The notes under the pieces were generated by a model. It was not told the origin of the DNA and made no database searches. It was given only the letters and a program-made list of their open reading frames with translations. Positions 33,031 to 42,012 of a DNA stretch of 64,000 bases are shown here, piece by piece. The stretch lies in contig NZ_JAUSVL010000001.1 of NCBI RefSeq assembly GCF_030814695.1, positions 5,058,227-5,122,226 on the forward strand, given 5' to 3'. Made by a program: the position numbers and the translations under genes. The DNA comes from Oligosphaera ethanolica (GTDB lineage: Bacteria > Verrucomicrobiota > Lentisphaeria > Oligosphaerales > Oligosphaeraceae). Numbering within the stretch: the stretch's first letter is position 1; each line of letters begins with the position of its first letter.

Positions 33031-35208
33031 ATGTACAGCAATTACAAGAAGTTCTCCGTCGATTTCAACGAAAAAGACCACTGCTTCGCCTGCTTGTACC
33101 ACGGCGATCACGAAGAGACGGAGTGGGCCTTCGTAAGCAACGCCCGCGTGTCCTTCCGCAATGCCGCCGGCGCGGTAGTACTGCCGTCGTCATTTGCCAA
33201 GGTCAACTACAGCCGCCAGGGCAGCGGCATCGCCTGCCAGCAAATCAACGTCTACTACGAAGGCGGCAACGACGGCGTCGTCAACGCCAATCTACAATTC
33301 ATCCTCACCAACGACGCCATTGAAATCAAGACTTTCTCCCGTGGCGTCGTCCACATCGACGGCGATTTCCACTGGGGCGACGCTCCCGGGCAGAGTACCT
33401 TCGGCATCCGCCTGCAATCCCATGACAACATTCTCCGCGCCGCCAGTGGACCGGCATTCAGCCGCCATGAAAACGCACTCTTCGACCGCCAACACGACCG
33501 CGTCCTCGAAATCCGCGCACCGGATAGATTCCGCGTCGCCTTCGACTGGGCCAAAAACGCCTACGGCTTCAGCTTCGAAAATGGCATTGACTTCGGGCGC
33601 AATTTCGCCTTCCGCATCCACGAGCACTACTGCCGGGACAAATTCGCCATCCCCTACGCGCCGATCCGCAAGACCCACGGCTTCACGACGCCGCCAATTG
33701 GCTGGATGACCTGGTATGCCGTGCAGTTCAAGGCCAGCGAAGAGGTCGTGCTCGACAATGCCCGCAAGCTCCAGGAGCGCTTCGGCAACCACGCGGACAA
33801 GCTCTGTCTGTGGGTGGACTGGGAATGGAACCACAAAGCCTTTGACGGCCTGGGAGAAGAGGGCGTCAACACCTTTACGCCGCGCAAAGAGCCCTATCCC
33901 AACGGCCTGGCCGTTGTCGCCAAACAAATCAGCGACATGGGCCTCATTCCTATTCTCTGGGTCGGCGCAACCAACGACGGTCAGATCAACCCGATGCTCA
34001 AAGAGCATCCCGACTGGGTGATCGGCCAGAAAACCAGTTGGTGCGGCCAGTACTGGGTGGACCCCACCAACCCCGAGGTGGTCAAGACCTACATCCCCGC
34101 CATCTTCAAGCAGATCATGGACTGGGGGTTCAAAGGCATCAAATGGGACTGCTTGCCAATGACGTTCGACATGTGCGAGCTCTTCTGCGACCATCTGAAA
34201 CGGCCCGAGGTACCGCCGCACGTGGCCATGCGTCAGGTCATCCAGGCCGCCCGCGACACCGTCGGACCCGATGTCTATATGCTTTCCTGTGCGGGAAGCA
34301 CGGAACGGGATATCACTTTCGCCATGGACATCTTCGATGCGGCCCGTATCGGCGGCGATATCTTCGGCTGGGAGGAATTCATCCGCAACAGCATTGAGCG
34401 GGTCTTCCGCTTCTTCGCCTGGCACAACGTAGTCTTCTACGCCGATGGCGATAACTTGGTCCTGCGCAAGGAATTTAACAATCTCAACCAGGCCCGTTCC
34501 CGTGTATCATTCTATGGCCTGACTGGCCTGCCGTTGACCATTGGTGACCCCATGGACGACCTCGATGCGGACCGCGTGGACATGCTTCGCCGTATCATGC
34601 CCGTCGTGGATGTCCACCCTATGGAACTGGCACAGAAAACCCGGGGCAAGGACTGCGTCGTCACCAACCTGCTGATCAACAAGCCCTTCGGATTCTGGAA
34701 CGTCGTGGCCGTCATGAATCTTAAGGAAGAACCGCTCAGCGTCTCACTAAGCCTTGCCGCCGATCTGGATATCGACACCAACGATGGCCAACGCTACGCC
34801 GCCTACGATTTCTGGCAAGACCGCTACCTGGGCGTTGTCGATGAAGCCCTGCAACTGGATATCGCCGCCCAAGACAGCGTCGTGCTGCGCTTGACACCGC
34901 TGGCCGACGACCGGCCCACCGTCGTCTCCAGCTCACGCCATATCACTCAGGGTGGCTACGAACTGGCTAACCTAAGCTGGGATGAAAAGACCTTGTCGCT
35001 CTCCGGCGTCAGCCAATGTGTCGCCAATGAACCCAGCCGCATCAGCATCGTCATGCCCGAAGGGCTCCGTGCTGTGGCCGCACAGGCCACCAATGCCACT
35101 GCGGAAATGGTCAGCGCATACGACAATGGCGCGCCGCTCAAAGTCGTCCTCACCACCCCGCAAAATGCCGCCGTCACCTGGAATCTCCGCTGCGAGAAAA
35201 ACGGCTGA
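33031..35208 (+). CDS. GH36-like alpha-galactosidase family protein
   Basis: A 725-residue protein without a signal peptide. A beta-sandwich N-terminal domain (about 1-210) precedes a TIM barrel beginning PPIGWMTWYAVQ, with the clan GH-D nucleophile region KWD (K371, W372, D373) and a candidate acid/base D443 (RIGGDIFGW). A C-terminal beta domain follows. ACAGGAG lies upstream of ATG 33031. GH36/GH27 enzymes cleave alpha-galactosides and related sugars. Lack of export suggests it acts on oligosaccharides taken into the cytoplasm. Divergent from the GH99-like gene, so the 32785-33030 gap likely holds two promoters. Confidence 0.82.
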   Translation: MYSNYKKFSVDFNEKDHCFACLYHGDHEETEWAFVSNARVSFRNAAGAVVLPSSFAKVNYSRQGSGIACQQINVYYEGGNDGVVNANLQFILTNDAIEIKTFSRGVVHIDGDFHWGDAPGQSTFGIRLQSHDNILRAASGPAFSRHENALFDRQHDRVLEIRAPDRFRVAFDWAKNAYGFSFENGIDFGRNFAFRIHEHYCRDKFAIPYAPIRKTHGFTTPPIGWMTWYAVQFKASEEVVLDNARKLQERFGNHADKLCLWVDWEWNHKAFDGLGEEGVNTFTPRKEPYPNGLAVVAKQISDMGLIPILWVGATNDGQINPMLKEHPDWVIGQKTSWCGQYWVDPTNPEVVKTYIPAIFKQIMDWGFKGIKWDCLPMTFDMCELFCDHLKRPEVPPHVAMRQVIQAARDTVGPDVYMLSCAGSTERDITFAMDIFDAARIGGDIFGWEEFIRNSIERVFRFFAWHNVVFYADGDNLVLRKEFNNLNQARSRVSFYGLTGLPLTIGDPMDDLDADRVDMLRRIMPVVDVHPMELAQKTRGKDCVVTNLLINKPFGFWNVVAVMNLKEEPLSVSLSLAADLDIDTNDGQRYAAYDFWQDRYLGVVDEALQLDIAAQDSVVLRLTPLADDRPTVVSSSRHITQGGYELANLSWDEKTLSLSGVSQCVANEPSRISIVMPEGLRAVAAQATNATAEMVSAYDNGAPLKVVLTTPQNAAVTWNLRCEKNG

Positions 35209-35216
35209 TGAAATAG

Positions 35217-35362
35217 AGCAGACCAATCAGACCGACGATCCGCCCGATCCGTCCGATTTACTGTTTTTTCTCAGACGGATCAGACCGATCAGACCGATCA
35301 GACCGATCAGACCGATCGTCGACTTGATCCGTCCGATCCGTCCGATCCGTCCGATCGGTCCG
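35217..35362 (+). repeat. 9-base-period tandem arrays in opposite orientation
   Basis: CAGACCGAT-type units run from about 35272 to 35318, and CCGTCCGAT-type units run at 35236-35250 and 35328-35360. The two unit types are partly complementary, so long imperfect hairpins are possible. The array starts 9 bases after the GH36-like stop. The tail 35388-35430 resembles the inverted tail of module A. Up to 35514 nothing else is seen. Confidence 0.8.
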
Positions 35363-35514
35363 CGAAAGACAGTCGATCAGACCATCGCCGCGAAGCGGCA
35401 GCAGCACTGAAAGCGCGAAAAAAAACCAAGGCAAGCGCGCTTTCAGCGCTGCTTGCCCTGGGTTCAACGCTAACAATGTCCGTGTTCCTCGTCTGCGCTA
35501 GTGCTTGGGAGTTC

Positions 35515-36162
35515 TCAGTACTTATTGGTGAGGGTGTACATGGACATGCGCGAGCCGGAGTCGTAGGTGGCTTCGACTTTCATCGTCTGCACATGGCCAT
35601 CAACCAAGGTAAAGTTGCCCATGTTGTTATGGCGATTGATTGGCGGGTAGAAGCCATAATCACCCGACGTCGTGTAGGGCGTGTGCATCGGCCAGTCGCC
35701 AACGACCTCGTTGATCTGAACGCGGAAATTAAACTTTTCGCATTTGGCATTGTCAGCGAAGGTGATGGTCGTCGACGGAAACTGTACCTGTGAGAGATTG
35801 GCGGAGGTGTTCCAGTTGGACACACTGACATTCATCTGGTAGGTGCAGTATTGGCCGGGCACACTGTCGGATGGGCACAGATAGACTTTCTTGTCGCCGA
35901 TGTAGGGATAGACTGCACCGGTGGCATGGGTCGTCAGATAATCCGGGTAAGTGCGGTGCGGCTCGTTGATGGGAAACTGGCCGTTGTTGTCATCAAAATA
36001 CATGGTCTGGCCCGTGCCAAACTGTTTCAAGTTGGAGGTGCAGGAGATCGCCCGGGCTTTCTCCCGCGCTTTCGCCAAAGCCGGCAGCAGCATGGCCGCC
36101 AAAATGGCGATTATCGCGATGACGACTAGCAATTCGATCAACGTAAATGCCCGCTTTGTCAT
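35515..36162 (-). CDS. Type II secretion/type IV-like pseudopilin with H-X9-DG C-terminus
   Basis: A 215-residue protein with a prepilin leader and helix (TKRAFTLIELLVVIAIIAIL, Glu at +5 of the mature form), a pilin-like body with a CPSDS motif, and a C-terminal H-X9-DG motif (RHNNMGNFTLVDGH). Such proteins are abundant in Lentisphaerota and Planctomycetes and are often encoded singly beside glycosidases. AAGGAG precedes the start on the minus strand. It is downstream of the GH42-like gene by 94 bases and may be cotranscribed. It could be exported or assembled by the PilMNOP-like platform at 13141-16580, but that link is inference. Confidence 0.92.
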   Translation of the reverse strand: MTKRAFTLIELLVVIAIIAILAAMLLPALAKAREKARAISCTSNLKQFGTGQTMYFDDNNGQFPINEPHRTYPDYLTTHATGAVYPYIGDKKVYLCPSDSVPGQYCTYQMNVSVSNWNTSANLSQVQFPSTTITFADNAKCEKFNFRVQINEVVGDWPMHTPYTTSGDYGFYPPINRHNNMGNFTLVDGHVQTMKVEATYDSGSRMSMYTLTNKY

Positions 36163-36256
36163 GATCAGATACTCCTTTTTTTAATGAAAAGACTGAATAA
36201 AACACGACGAAGGCAGTATACACAAAAAGCATCGGCTTGACAAGTGATGCGGGGAA

Positions 36257-38146
36257 TCACCCCATTCCAGCCTCATCGGCAAAATAAAACAGCTTGGTGT
36301 CGCGCCCATTGCAGGAAAAATTGAACTTCGCGGTGTTTTCAGCAACGACCGTGTTGGCAAACAATTCCACGATGCGCTGGTAACGCCTGGGCAGGGCAAT
36401 GTGAACGTCTTTGGCGCCCGCCACCGTAATGGCGAGCATCCTGTCGTTGGCGTATAGGTTGCATTGTTCGTCACAATAACGATGCACCTGCGCTGCCTCC
36501 AGAATGTTGGTGAGGGCAGGGCCGTCCAAGGTTTCGGGATTATACAAGTAGTAGGATTGCCAGCTGCCCATGTCGCAGTGGCGCAGCGGGCCGGGCCCAA
36601 ACGGCATTCCACAGAGAGACTCCATGCGCCGCGCGTCATAGCTGTCGCCATCAATGACGCCGGCCGCGTACAGCCAGAGCACCGAGCGCTGCGACGTGCA
36701 GACATGCGTGCGCAGGAAAGCCAGGTCGTCCGGCGGCAACACGAATTGGTTGCAGAAAATCACCAGTTTGACCGCTGACAAGTCCATGTGCTTCAGGTCA
36801 TTAAATGAACAGGTCGCATAGGGCGCGCCACAGGCAGACAAGATGCTCTTGGGGCGCACAAAAAGAGAATTAGGGACGAATTCCGTGCGCGCATCGCCCA
36901 AGTAATAAAGGCTCTCGGGATCAGCGACCAAAAGAATCTCGCTGACGTCGTTGCACGGCAGGTCACGCCACTGGTCCCAGAGCCGCTTACATTGGCCAAG
37001 TGCCGACCAGACAGCATCTTCAACAAAGAAATCACCGAAGATGTTGTAGAGCCACAGCGCGTCATGGCCAAGCAAACACTGGCAAAAATCGCGCTTGAGA
37101 CAGGCGACGGTGTCCGTGGCATCCCGCCACTTCGGCCGGGGAAAATTCACATACGGCGATACAGCGATATTTGACGAGTGCGTCTGTTCGTCCATCTCCA
37201 TGACCGCGCATTTGCCGGCGCGAACGACGCTCGCGTGGGGAAATTTCCAGCCACCGCCGCGCTCCCCGGCGCTCACGGCCGCGCCAGTGGGCACAGTGAC
37301 GTAATCCAGGCCGGGGAGGGCGTAGACTCGCTCATAGGCCACATTGGCGTGATGCAGCATGGAATTGCCCCCGACACCCGGCGAGTAAATGTAGCCATAA
37401 AAAACACCCAGTTTGCGTTCCGGCGGGACGACCTCACGGGCCACGCCGGTAAAATGGGCGATGGCGTCAGCAATGGCCTCACTGCAAAAACGCCAATGCA
37501 GGAGCGCGAGACGATCCGCCTGCGGATCGCGCAGCAGCCCGTGGCTCCAGTGGTGCCGCTCCGCGGCGGTGGGTAAATGCTCAATATCGTCATGGCCGTG
37601 CCGCTGGCACCAGGCGAAAAAGGCCGCTTCACGGGCATTGCCGGCCTCGCCGCGACTGCGATCAAACCACTCGTGCGTCGACCCCGCACAGAGCTGATAG
37701 TACCGGAAGCGATCGCCCCATTTGGCCTCGGTGTGCCGTAGGAAAGCCCGTAGATAATTGCTGGTCAAATCTAGCCAGCTCTGCATGTGAACGAGATGCC
37801 CCAAGTGATTGAAGCTGTCCTTGTCCAGACGGCGCATGAGCCACATTGGCGTATTCAGATCGACAATTGCCATGAGCTCCGCCGCCGGATTCTGCGCTAA
37901 AGCGTCGCTTATCTGCTTGTCCCACGGCGCGAAGTCGTATACTTCATCCCACAGCCATAACGGATCGTAGGGACAATAAGGCAGCGCCAGAGAATTGACC
38001 GTGTTGCCAGCCGTCAAACACACCCAGTCAATGCCAATGTCGTGCATCTTGGCAATGACCGGAAATTCACGAGTGGCAAAATGACCCTGGGGTGTACGAT
38101 AGGCAAAAAATGGTGCCGGAATTGTGGAGGAAGTTGATGGGAGCAT
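36257..38146 (-). CDS. GH42-like (beta-galactosidase-type) putative glycosidase
   Basis: A 629-residue protein with no signal peptide. The barrel begins FFAYRTPQGHFATREFPVIA and continues through MDEQTHSSN. A Rossmann-like trimerisation-type domain follows (about 390-530; LLVADPESLYYLGD) and then a small beta domain. This order resembles GH42 and related clan GH-A proteins. I could not fix both catalytic Glu residues, so family placement is tentative. The ATG at 38146 has AAGG upstream. The pseudopilin gene follows in the same direction. Confidence 0.65.
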   Translation of the reverse strand: MLPSTSSTIPAPFFAYRTPQGHFATREFPVIAKMHDIGIDWVCLTAGNTVNSLALPYCPYDPLWLWDEVYDFAPWDKQISDALAQNPAAELMAIVDLNTPMWLMRRLDKDSFNHLGHLVHMQSWLDLTSNYLRAFLRHTEAKWGDRFRYYQLCAGSTHEWFDRSRGEAGNAREAAFFAWCQRHGHDDIEHLPTAAERHHWSHGLLRDPQADRLALLHWRFCSEAIADAIAHFTGVAREVVPPERKLGVFYGYIYSPGVGGNSMLHHANVAYERVYALPGLDYVTVPTGAAVSAGERGGGWKFPHASVVRAGKCAVMEMDEQTHSSNIAVSPYVNFPRPKWRDATDTVACLKRDFCQCLLGHDALWLYNIFGDFFVEDAVWSALGQCKRLWDQWRDLPCNDVSEILLVADPESLYYLGDARTEFVPNSLFVRPKSILSACGAPYATCSFNDLKHMDLSAVKLVIFCNQFVLPPDDLAFLRTHVCTSQRSVLWLYAAGVIDGDSYDARRMESLCGMPFGPGPLRHCDMGSWQSYYLYNPETLDGPALTNILEAAQVHRYCDEQCNLYANDRMLAITVAGAKDVHIALPRRYQRIVELFANTVVAENTAKFNFSCNGRDTKLFYFADEAGMG

Positions 38147-38265
38147 GATGCCTTATTTTGCGGTAATGTGCGAAATCTTGTGATAGAAAGAGAGACTTGA
38201 CACAGTAGTTCCGAACCCTTTGTCTGCGCCGTGGGCGCTATCCCTGGGCTGGTATGCGTCGCGCG

Positions 38266-38310
38266 CCCGTCTCCCGGCCGTGGTGCGGGCGTCCCGCCCG
38301 CACCGTCGCC
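38266..38310 (-). repeat. Dispersed module B, copy 2 (inverted)
   Basis: Reverse complement of 4170-4214 with a few changes. It is preceded at 38242-38264 by a fragment of the module A tail (CCCTGGGCTGGTATGCGTCG). Confidence 0.75.
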
Positions 38311-38385
38311 TGGGATCATGACCTTACCCGACCTCCAAACAGCCACACGCAAACGTGCCCGCCGCAGCAATCAATGAGTTCCATT

Positions 38386-38540
38386 GCCTCTTTGGCCCCA
38401 GTCAGCTGCGCCGACTGGGGCCAAAGAGGCCGAGGAACACGGACCAATATGGCGCGCCACCCAGGGCGGCGCGCGCCTTCGGCGCCGCTTGCCCTGGGCT
38501 GGTATGCGTCGCGCTTTCAGCGCTTCTGCCGCTTCGCGGC
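38386..38540 (+). repeat. Dispersed module A, copy 2
   Basis: An 18-base perfect stem (38386-38403 with 38413-38430) around a 9-base loop, then a GC-rich tail. Compared with 3988-4129 the hairpin loop differs by one base and the tail has a short GC insertion. From 38541 to 38809 the sequence is AT-richer and holds no supported feature. Confidence 0.82.
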
Positions 38541-38837
38541 GGAAATGCGCGACGAGAAAAGGCTGTCTGGCTGAACAAGTGCCATGGATACCGTAAAGTG
38601 AAGAGCATCGGTTTCATGGGAGCAGGTTAGTGTAAAAAGTTTTCTCCATAAGAAGAGAATAGTTCTTATTTATACCTGGAATCATTGCTTGGCAACTACA
38701 AGTGTTCATCACAAGATTTCGCACATTAACTATTTTGCTGAAAGAAAAAAGGATAGAGGCAAAGATGCCGCGAATACCCGACAACACAAACACCTAATAA
38801 GGTAGCAATTTTATTGGGGCGCACAAGTGCGCCCCCA

Positions 38838-39034
38838 CAGGACAACCACAACGGGAGCCCAGGACAACCACAACGGGAGCCCAGGACAACCACAACGGGA
38901 GCCCAGGACAACCACAACGGGAGCCCAGGACAACCACAACGGGAGCCCAGGACAACCACAACGGGAGCCCAGGACAACCACAACGGGAGCCCAGGACAAC
39001 GACAACGGGAGCCCAGGACAACCACAACGGGAGC
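38838..39034 (+). repeat. 22-base tandem repeat, nine units, between 21-base direct repeats
   Basis: Nine head-to-tail copies of a 22-base unit starting CAGGACAACCACAACGGG. Only the eighth unit carries a substitution (CCACAAC to CGACAAC), and the last unit is one base short. The block is bracketed by identical 21-base sequences (TATTGGGGCGCACAAGTGC core) at 38810-38830 and 39048-39068. Because 22 is not a multiple of 3 and the unit lacks stops, several frames stay open through it on both strands; none has coding support. Confidence 0.95.
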
Positions 39035-39369
39035 TGATGGCAGCCAATTTATTGGGGCGCACAAGTGCAATCCTAACCAGCCGGAAAATGGCAAAAGTTA
39101 TGCCGAACTTATTAACAGGCCACAGAGTCACATAGCTTAAGTAATTCCAAGGCAGCGAACTATGACAGTCAACAACCTTTACTTTTGCCATAGTCAATTA
39201 TACATAATATTGATTATGCGACGTTATATAGAGATCAACGGCCAAGGGGTGGCAGGGGGTGAAATGCTGAGAAAACGCCCTGCTGTGGTATTGACGTCGT
39301 TAAGCGTCGGTTTGGGTGTTGGGAGTGCCATTCGTCGGTTTCAGCATTACGGTGTCAAGCACTGCATCT

Positions 39370-39600
39370 TTGTCACCGAGTCCACTGAGTCCCCGGCGTC
39401 CCCGGCGTCCGCCAAGCAGTCCCCGGCGTCCCATACGTCATTCCCCACAGTCCCGAAAGTCCCCACAGTCCAATCCATGGGATCATGCCTTATGAGTCGT
39501 GAGTCCTCGCCACAGCGCCGCCGCCAACCGGTCCCCACGGTCCCTGACGTCCTCACGGTCCCGGCCATTATCAATCACTCCTATGAAACACGCTGCCGCA
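39370..39600 (+). repeat. G-F segment, copy 2 (degenerate GTCC array)
   Basis: GTCC-rich 9-base units (for example GTCCCCGGC repeated at about 39390-39430) followed by a 44-base block identical to 4495-4538 (at 39468-39511), more GTCC units, and a diverged F tail starting CATTATCAATCACTCC. It shows the same order as 4397-4634. A long open frame across it (39162-39794) is judged spurious. Confidence 0.75.
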
Positions 39601-39653
39601 AAGGTCGGCGGAAATCAAGGTCGGATGGCTGGGCGGCGGCGGGCCGTGGGTTT

Positions 39654-39701
39654 CCTGCAAATTGTCCCAGCGAAGCGCCGGGGTGTACACTGACCGATTA
39701 C
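39654..39701 (+). repeat. Dispersed module H, copy 2
   Basis: Shares CCTGCAAATTGTCCC and ACTGACCGATTAC with 6893-6945. It lies upstream of the zinc-ribbon gene, as copy 1 lies upstream of the 7064 operon. Confidence 0.65.
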
Positions 39702-39805
39702 TGTGTCGTTTTGAAAAATGCCATAAACACAATGACAAACTGCGCTTTGGCATTAGATTTGTTACTTGTTTTCGGACGTACTGGTGACCATTAGGAGGCA
39801 TGACG

Positions 39806-40294
39806 ATGAGCGACAAAGACGGCAAACCCCAGCAATTCCATGCTGGCCAGCGTTTTTATTGCCAGCACTGCAAGAGTGATTCCGTCGTGCAAGTTGTTCA
39901 TGATATACAGGGATTTCGGATTGTGTCTGAGAAAGCAATTTGTGCTTTCTGCAAGGCCGAGATTGTCGGTGCAATCCTCAATCCTAGTGAGCCAACTAGC
40001 GCGTCGGCCGACGCGACGTCGCTCGTGGCGGTGCCGGACAGCACCTCGGCATTGAGTTCGCTGTTGCAGTTGGACAGCGATGATGGTATCGAAAAAGCCT
40101 CGTTGTCGGGTTTGCTTGCTGACTCGGCAGGCGCGGCATCTGATACCACCAAGCCATTTTGCCGTGATTGTTACTACTACATTCACCATCCCTTTTTGAG
40201 TCGTTGTTCGTTTCACAATCGGACAGTTGAGCCCATGGATGACTGTCCATCCTTCCGCGCGAAAGCGAGAAAACAGAGCGGTACGGCCGACTAA
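39806..40294 (+). CDS. Small cysteine-rich (zinc-ribbon-like) protein
   Basis: A 162-residue protein I do not recognise. The N-terminus has CQHC and CAFC pairs about 30 residues apart, as in a zinc ribbon. A Ser/Ala-rich linker follows, then a C-terminal cluster CRDCYYY, SRCSFH and DDCPSF. ATG 39806 is chosen because AGGAGG at 39793-39798 sits 7 bases upstream; the ATG at 39800 is too close. No signal peptide or membrane segment. It stands alone in a repeat-rich gap. Nucleic-acid or protein binding is possible but not shown. Confidence 0.72.
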   Translation: MSDKDGKPQQFHAGQRFYCQHCKSDSVVQVVHDIQGFRIVSEKAICAFCKAEIVGAILNPSEPTSASADATSLVAVPDSTSALSSLLQLDSDDGIEKASLSGLLADSAGAASDTTKPFCRDCYYYIHHPFLSRCSFHNRTVEPMDDCPSFRAKARKQSGTAD

Positions 40295-40461
40295 TCCTGC
40301 CACCAATATGCTGATATCAGCAGGCGCTGGCAGGCGCTGCCAGCAATGGGGTTTCTTTTTTTGGGGGGGGATGTAATTAATGGGCAGTGTGCGGTTGCGT
40401 ACTTGCTTAACGTGTAGGCTGCCTAGTAGCGTTATGACAATGAAGGGGAGTACTACATAGC

Positions 40462-41376
40462 ATGTGTTTTGTAGCGAGAAACAGGTGTTTTACCGCTTTT
40501 TCGGCCGCGCTTATCCTGGCATTTTTGGTCAGTTCTTGTACCACGTTGCCTGGTATTCGTCATGAAGGACCGCCCCTACTGGCCTATCCTGTGGATTACG
40601 CTCCGCAGGTTTTTGTCTTATACGAGCCCTACCCCCAGACGCTGGCTTGGCTGGAAGGCGTCGTGCCCGTGCCTTCTTATCAAGGATGGACTGACGAACG
40701 CATGACGCGCGATCTTAACCGCATGCGCGCCATTGGCTTACATGGCCTGTTTCTGTGTCTGCGGCCGGAAAGCCTCGCCGATCCCTTTGTGATTGAGCGT
40801 ATTAGCCGCTTTTACGACCTTGTGCAGACCACCTATCCCGGATTCAGTGTTGCCTTGACGATAGTGCCGGCGCAGAAGATGGCCATCAGCAGGCAGAATG
40901 TCGTGTCGTATATGCGCAAGCAAGGCATCTTTGATGCGGAATGCGTCCTGCGTCTCAGTGGCCGGCCTTTTCTAGGCTTTTCCGAGGACATCACCCTGAC
41001 GGATCGGCCCATTTCTGATGTCAGCATCCGGCAATGGGGCAATGAATGGCACGTGCGTCCCCGTAATGGCGATTACGACCAAGTGTCCGCCCATGAGTCA
41101 TTTATCTGGGTTTGTGCCGGCTTCAGCGGTGAACAACGCAGCACACAGAAAAAAGCCATGGCGCAATGGCCACAGCCCAGGGATAAACACGGCGACTTCT
41201 TCCGGATGGGCCTGCGCAGGGCGTTTGCCGCCGGTGCGGCCATCGTCTGCGTTGATTCCTGGAACGACTTCGTGGTCGGCAGTTTTGTCGAGCCAAACAG
41301 CTACGATCAGGACCAAATGAGCCGAGTGCTCCGGGAAGAGTTGGCTGAGCTCGCGCGCCAGCGCAACACGCCATAA
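40462..41376 (+). CDS. GH99/WbsX-like lipoprotein
   Basis: A 304-residue protein with a lipoprotein signal (LAFLVSSC lipobox). Its C-terminal CVDSWNDFVVGSFVEPNSYD mirrors the signature of the GH99-like gene at 31648-32784. GGGGAG precedes ATG 40462. It is shorter than usual for the family, with an abbreviated middle region, so activity is uncertain. The strong hairpin at 41642-41690 is too far away to be its immediate terminator. Confidence 0.7.
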   Translation: MCFVARNRCFTAFSAALILAFLVSSCTTLPGIRHEGPPLLAYPVDYAPQVFVLYEPYPQTLAWLEGVVPVPSYQGWTDERMTRDLNRMRAIGLHGLFLCLRPESLADPFVIERISRFYDLVQTTYPGFSVALTIVPAQKMAISRQNVVSYMRKQGIFDAECVLRLSGRPFLGFSEDITLTDRPISDVSIRQWGNEWHVRPRNGDYDQVSAHESFIWVCAGFSGEQRSTQKKAMAQWPQPRDKHGDFFRMGLRRAFAAGAAIVCVDSWNDFVVGSFVEPNSYDQDQMSRVLREELAELARQRNTP

Positions 41377-41479
41377 TTGCCCTCGCTCTATAATCGTTGT
41401 CGGGTTCTGGTCTATGAGGATGCCGTAACGCACCACTCGTCATTCCTGGCGCTGCTTCGCGCCCAACAAACTAGAGCCT

Positions 41480-41841
41480 GTCCGAAAAGCATAGTTGGGT
41501 TTTGCGAGGGGGAGGAAAATACCCTTCGCTTCGCTCGGGCCGCCGCTGCGCGGCTATCAGACTATCCCTGCACCTGCGGTGCAGGTCTGCGGCCCATTGG
41601 CCCTTTCCTCCCCCTCGCGCTCCCCCACCTATCCCTTTTCGGCTCAGCGCCTTGCGGCCTTCGCTTCGCGACAGCCGCAAGGCGCTGAGCGTCAGCAGAC
41701 AGTAGAATGGGCTGTACGTTTCTACGTTATTTTTTGGCAGTTATAGCCAATTTATGGTCAAAAAAGTGCCGGTTTATGAATAGAAGAACGCCGGAAGAAG
41801 GCCGTCTTGACAGGCAAAAGTCGTCTGGGGGCTTTTCGGAC
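41480..41841. repeat. 362-base segment bounded by 11-base inverted repeats
   Basis: GTCCGAAAAGC at 41480-41490 and its exact complement at 41831-41841 bracket a segment without a gene. It could be a small non-autonomous element or the remains of an IS; no clear target duplication is seen. Short frames inside have no ribosome site. The rest of the gap, 41842-42012, shows nothing else. Confidence 0.5.
41642..41690. other. 17-base perfect hairpin
   Basis: GCTCAGCGCCTTGCGGC (41642-41658) pairs exactly with 41674-41690 around a 15-base loop. No T tract follows on either strand, so it is not a classical terminator. Confidence 0.7.
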
Positions 41842-42012
41842 GATCTCAAACTATCCCTGCGCAGTGGTTGCATGGCTGCGGGGCATTGCACCCCGCCCTA
41901 CCCTCCTGCGCCTTATTAACACCTAGAGCCCATCGGGTTGCGAATGAAGACGAACAGCCGCTGCAACAGGCTGCTGTTGCATGACAGGCGTTTGTCGCTG
42001 CAACCAACAGGA

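Noticed and set aside
38838..39034. CRISPR-like array
   Set aside because: Units are directly adjacent with no spacers, and no cas gene is in the window.
38726..39197. Several overlapping open frames on both strands through the 22-base tandem repeat
   Set aside because: The repeat unit lacks stops in most frames, so open frames arise automatically; the predicted proteins are only the repeat read in different frames.
39162..39794. 210-codon open frame across the GTCC array
   Set aside because: It runs through repeat modules G-F and H, has no ribosome site, low-complexity Pro/Ser/Val composition and no recognisable domain.
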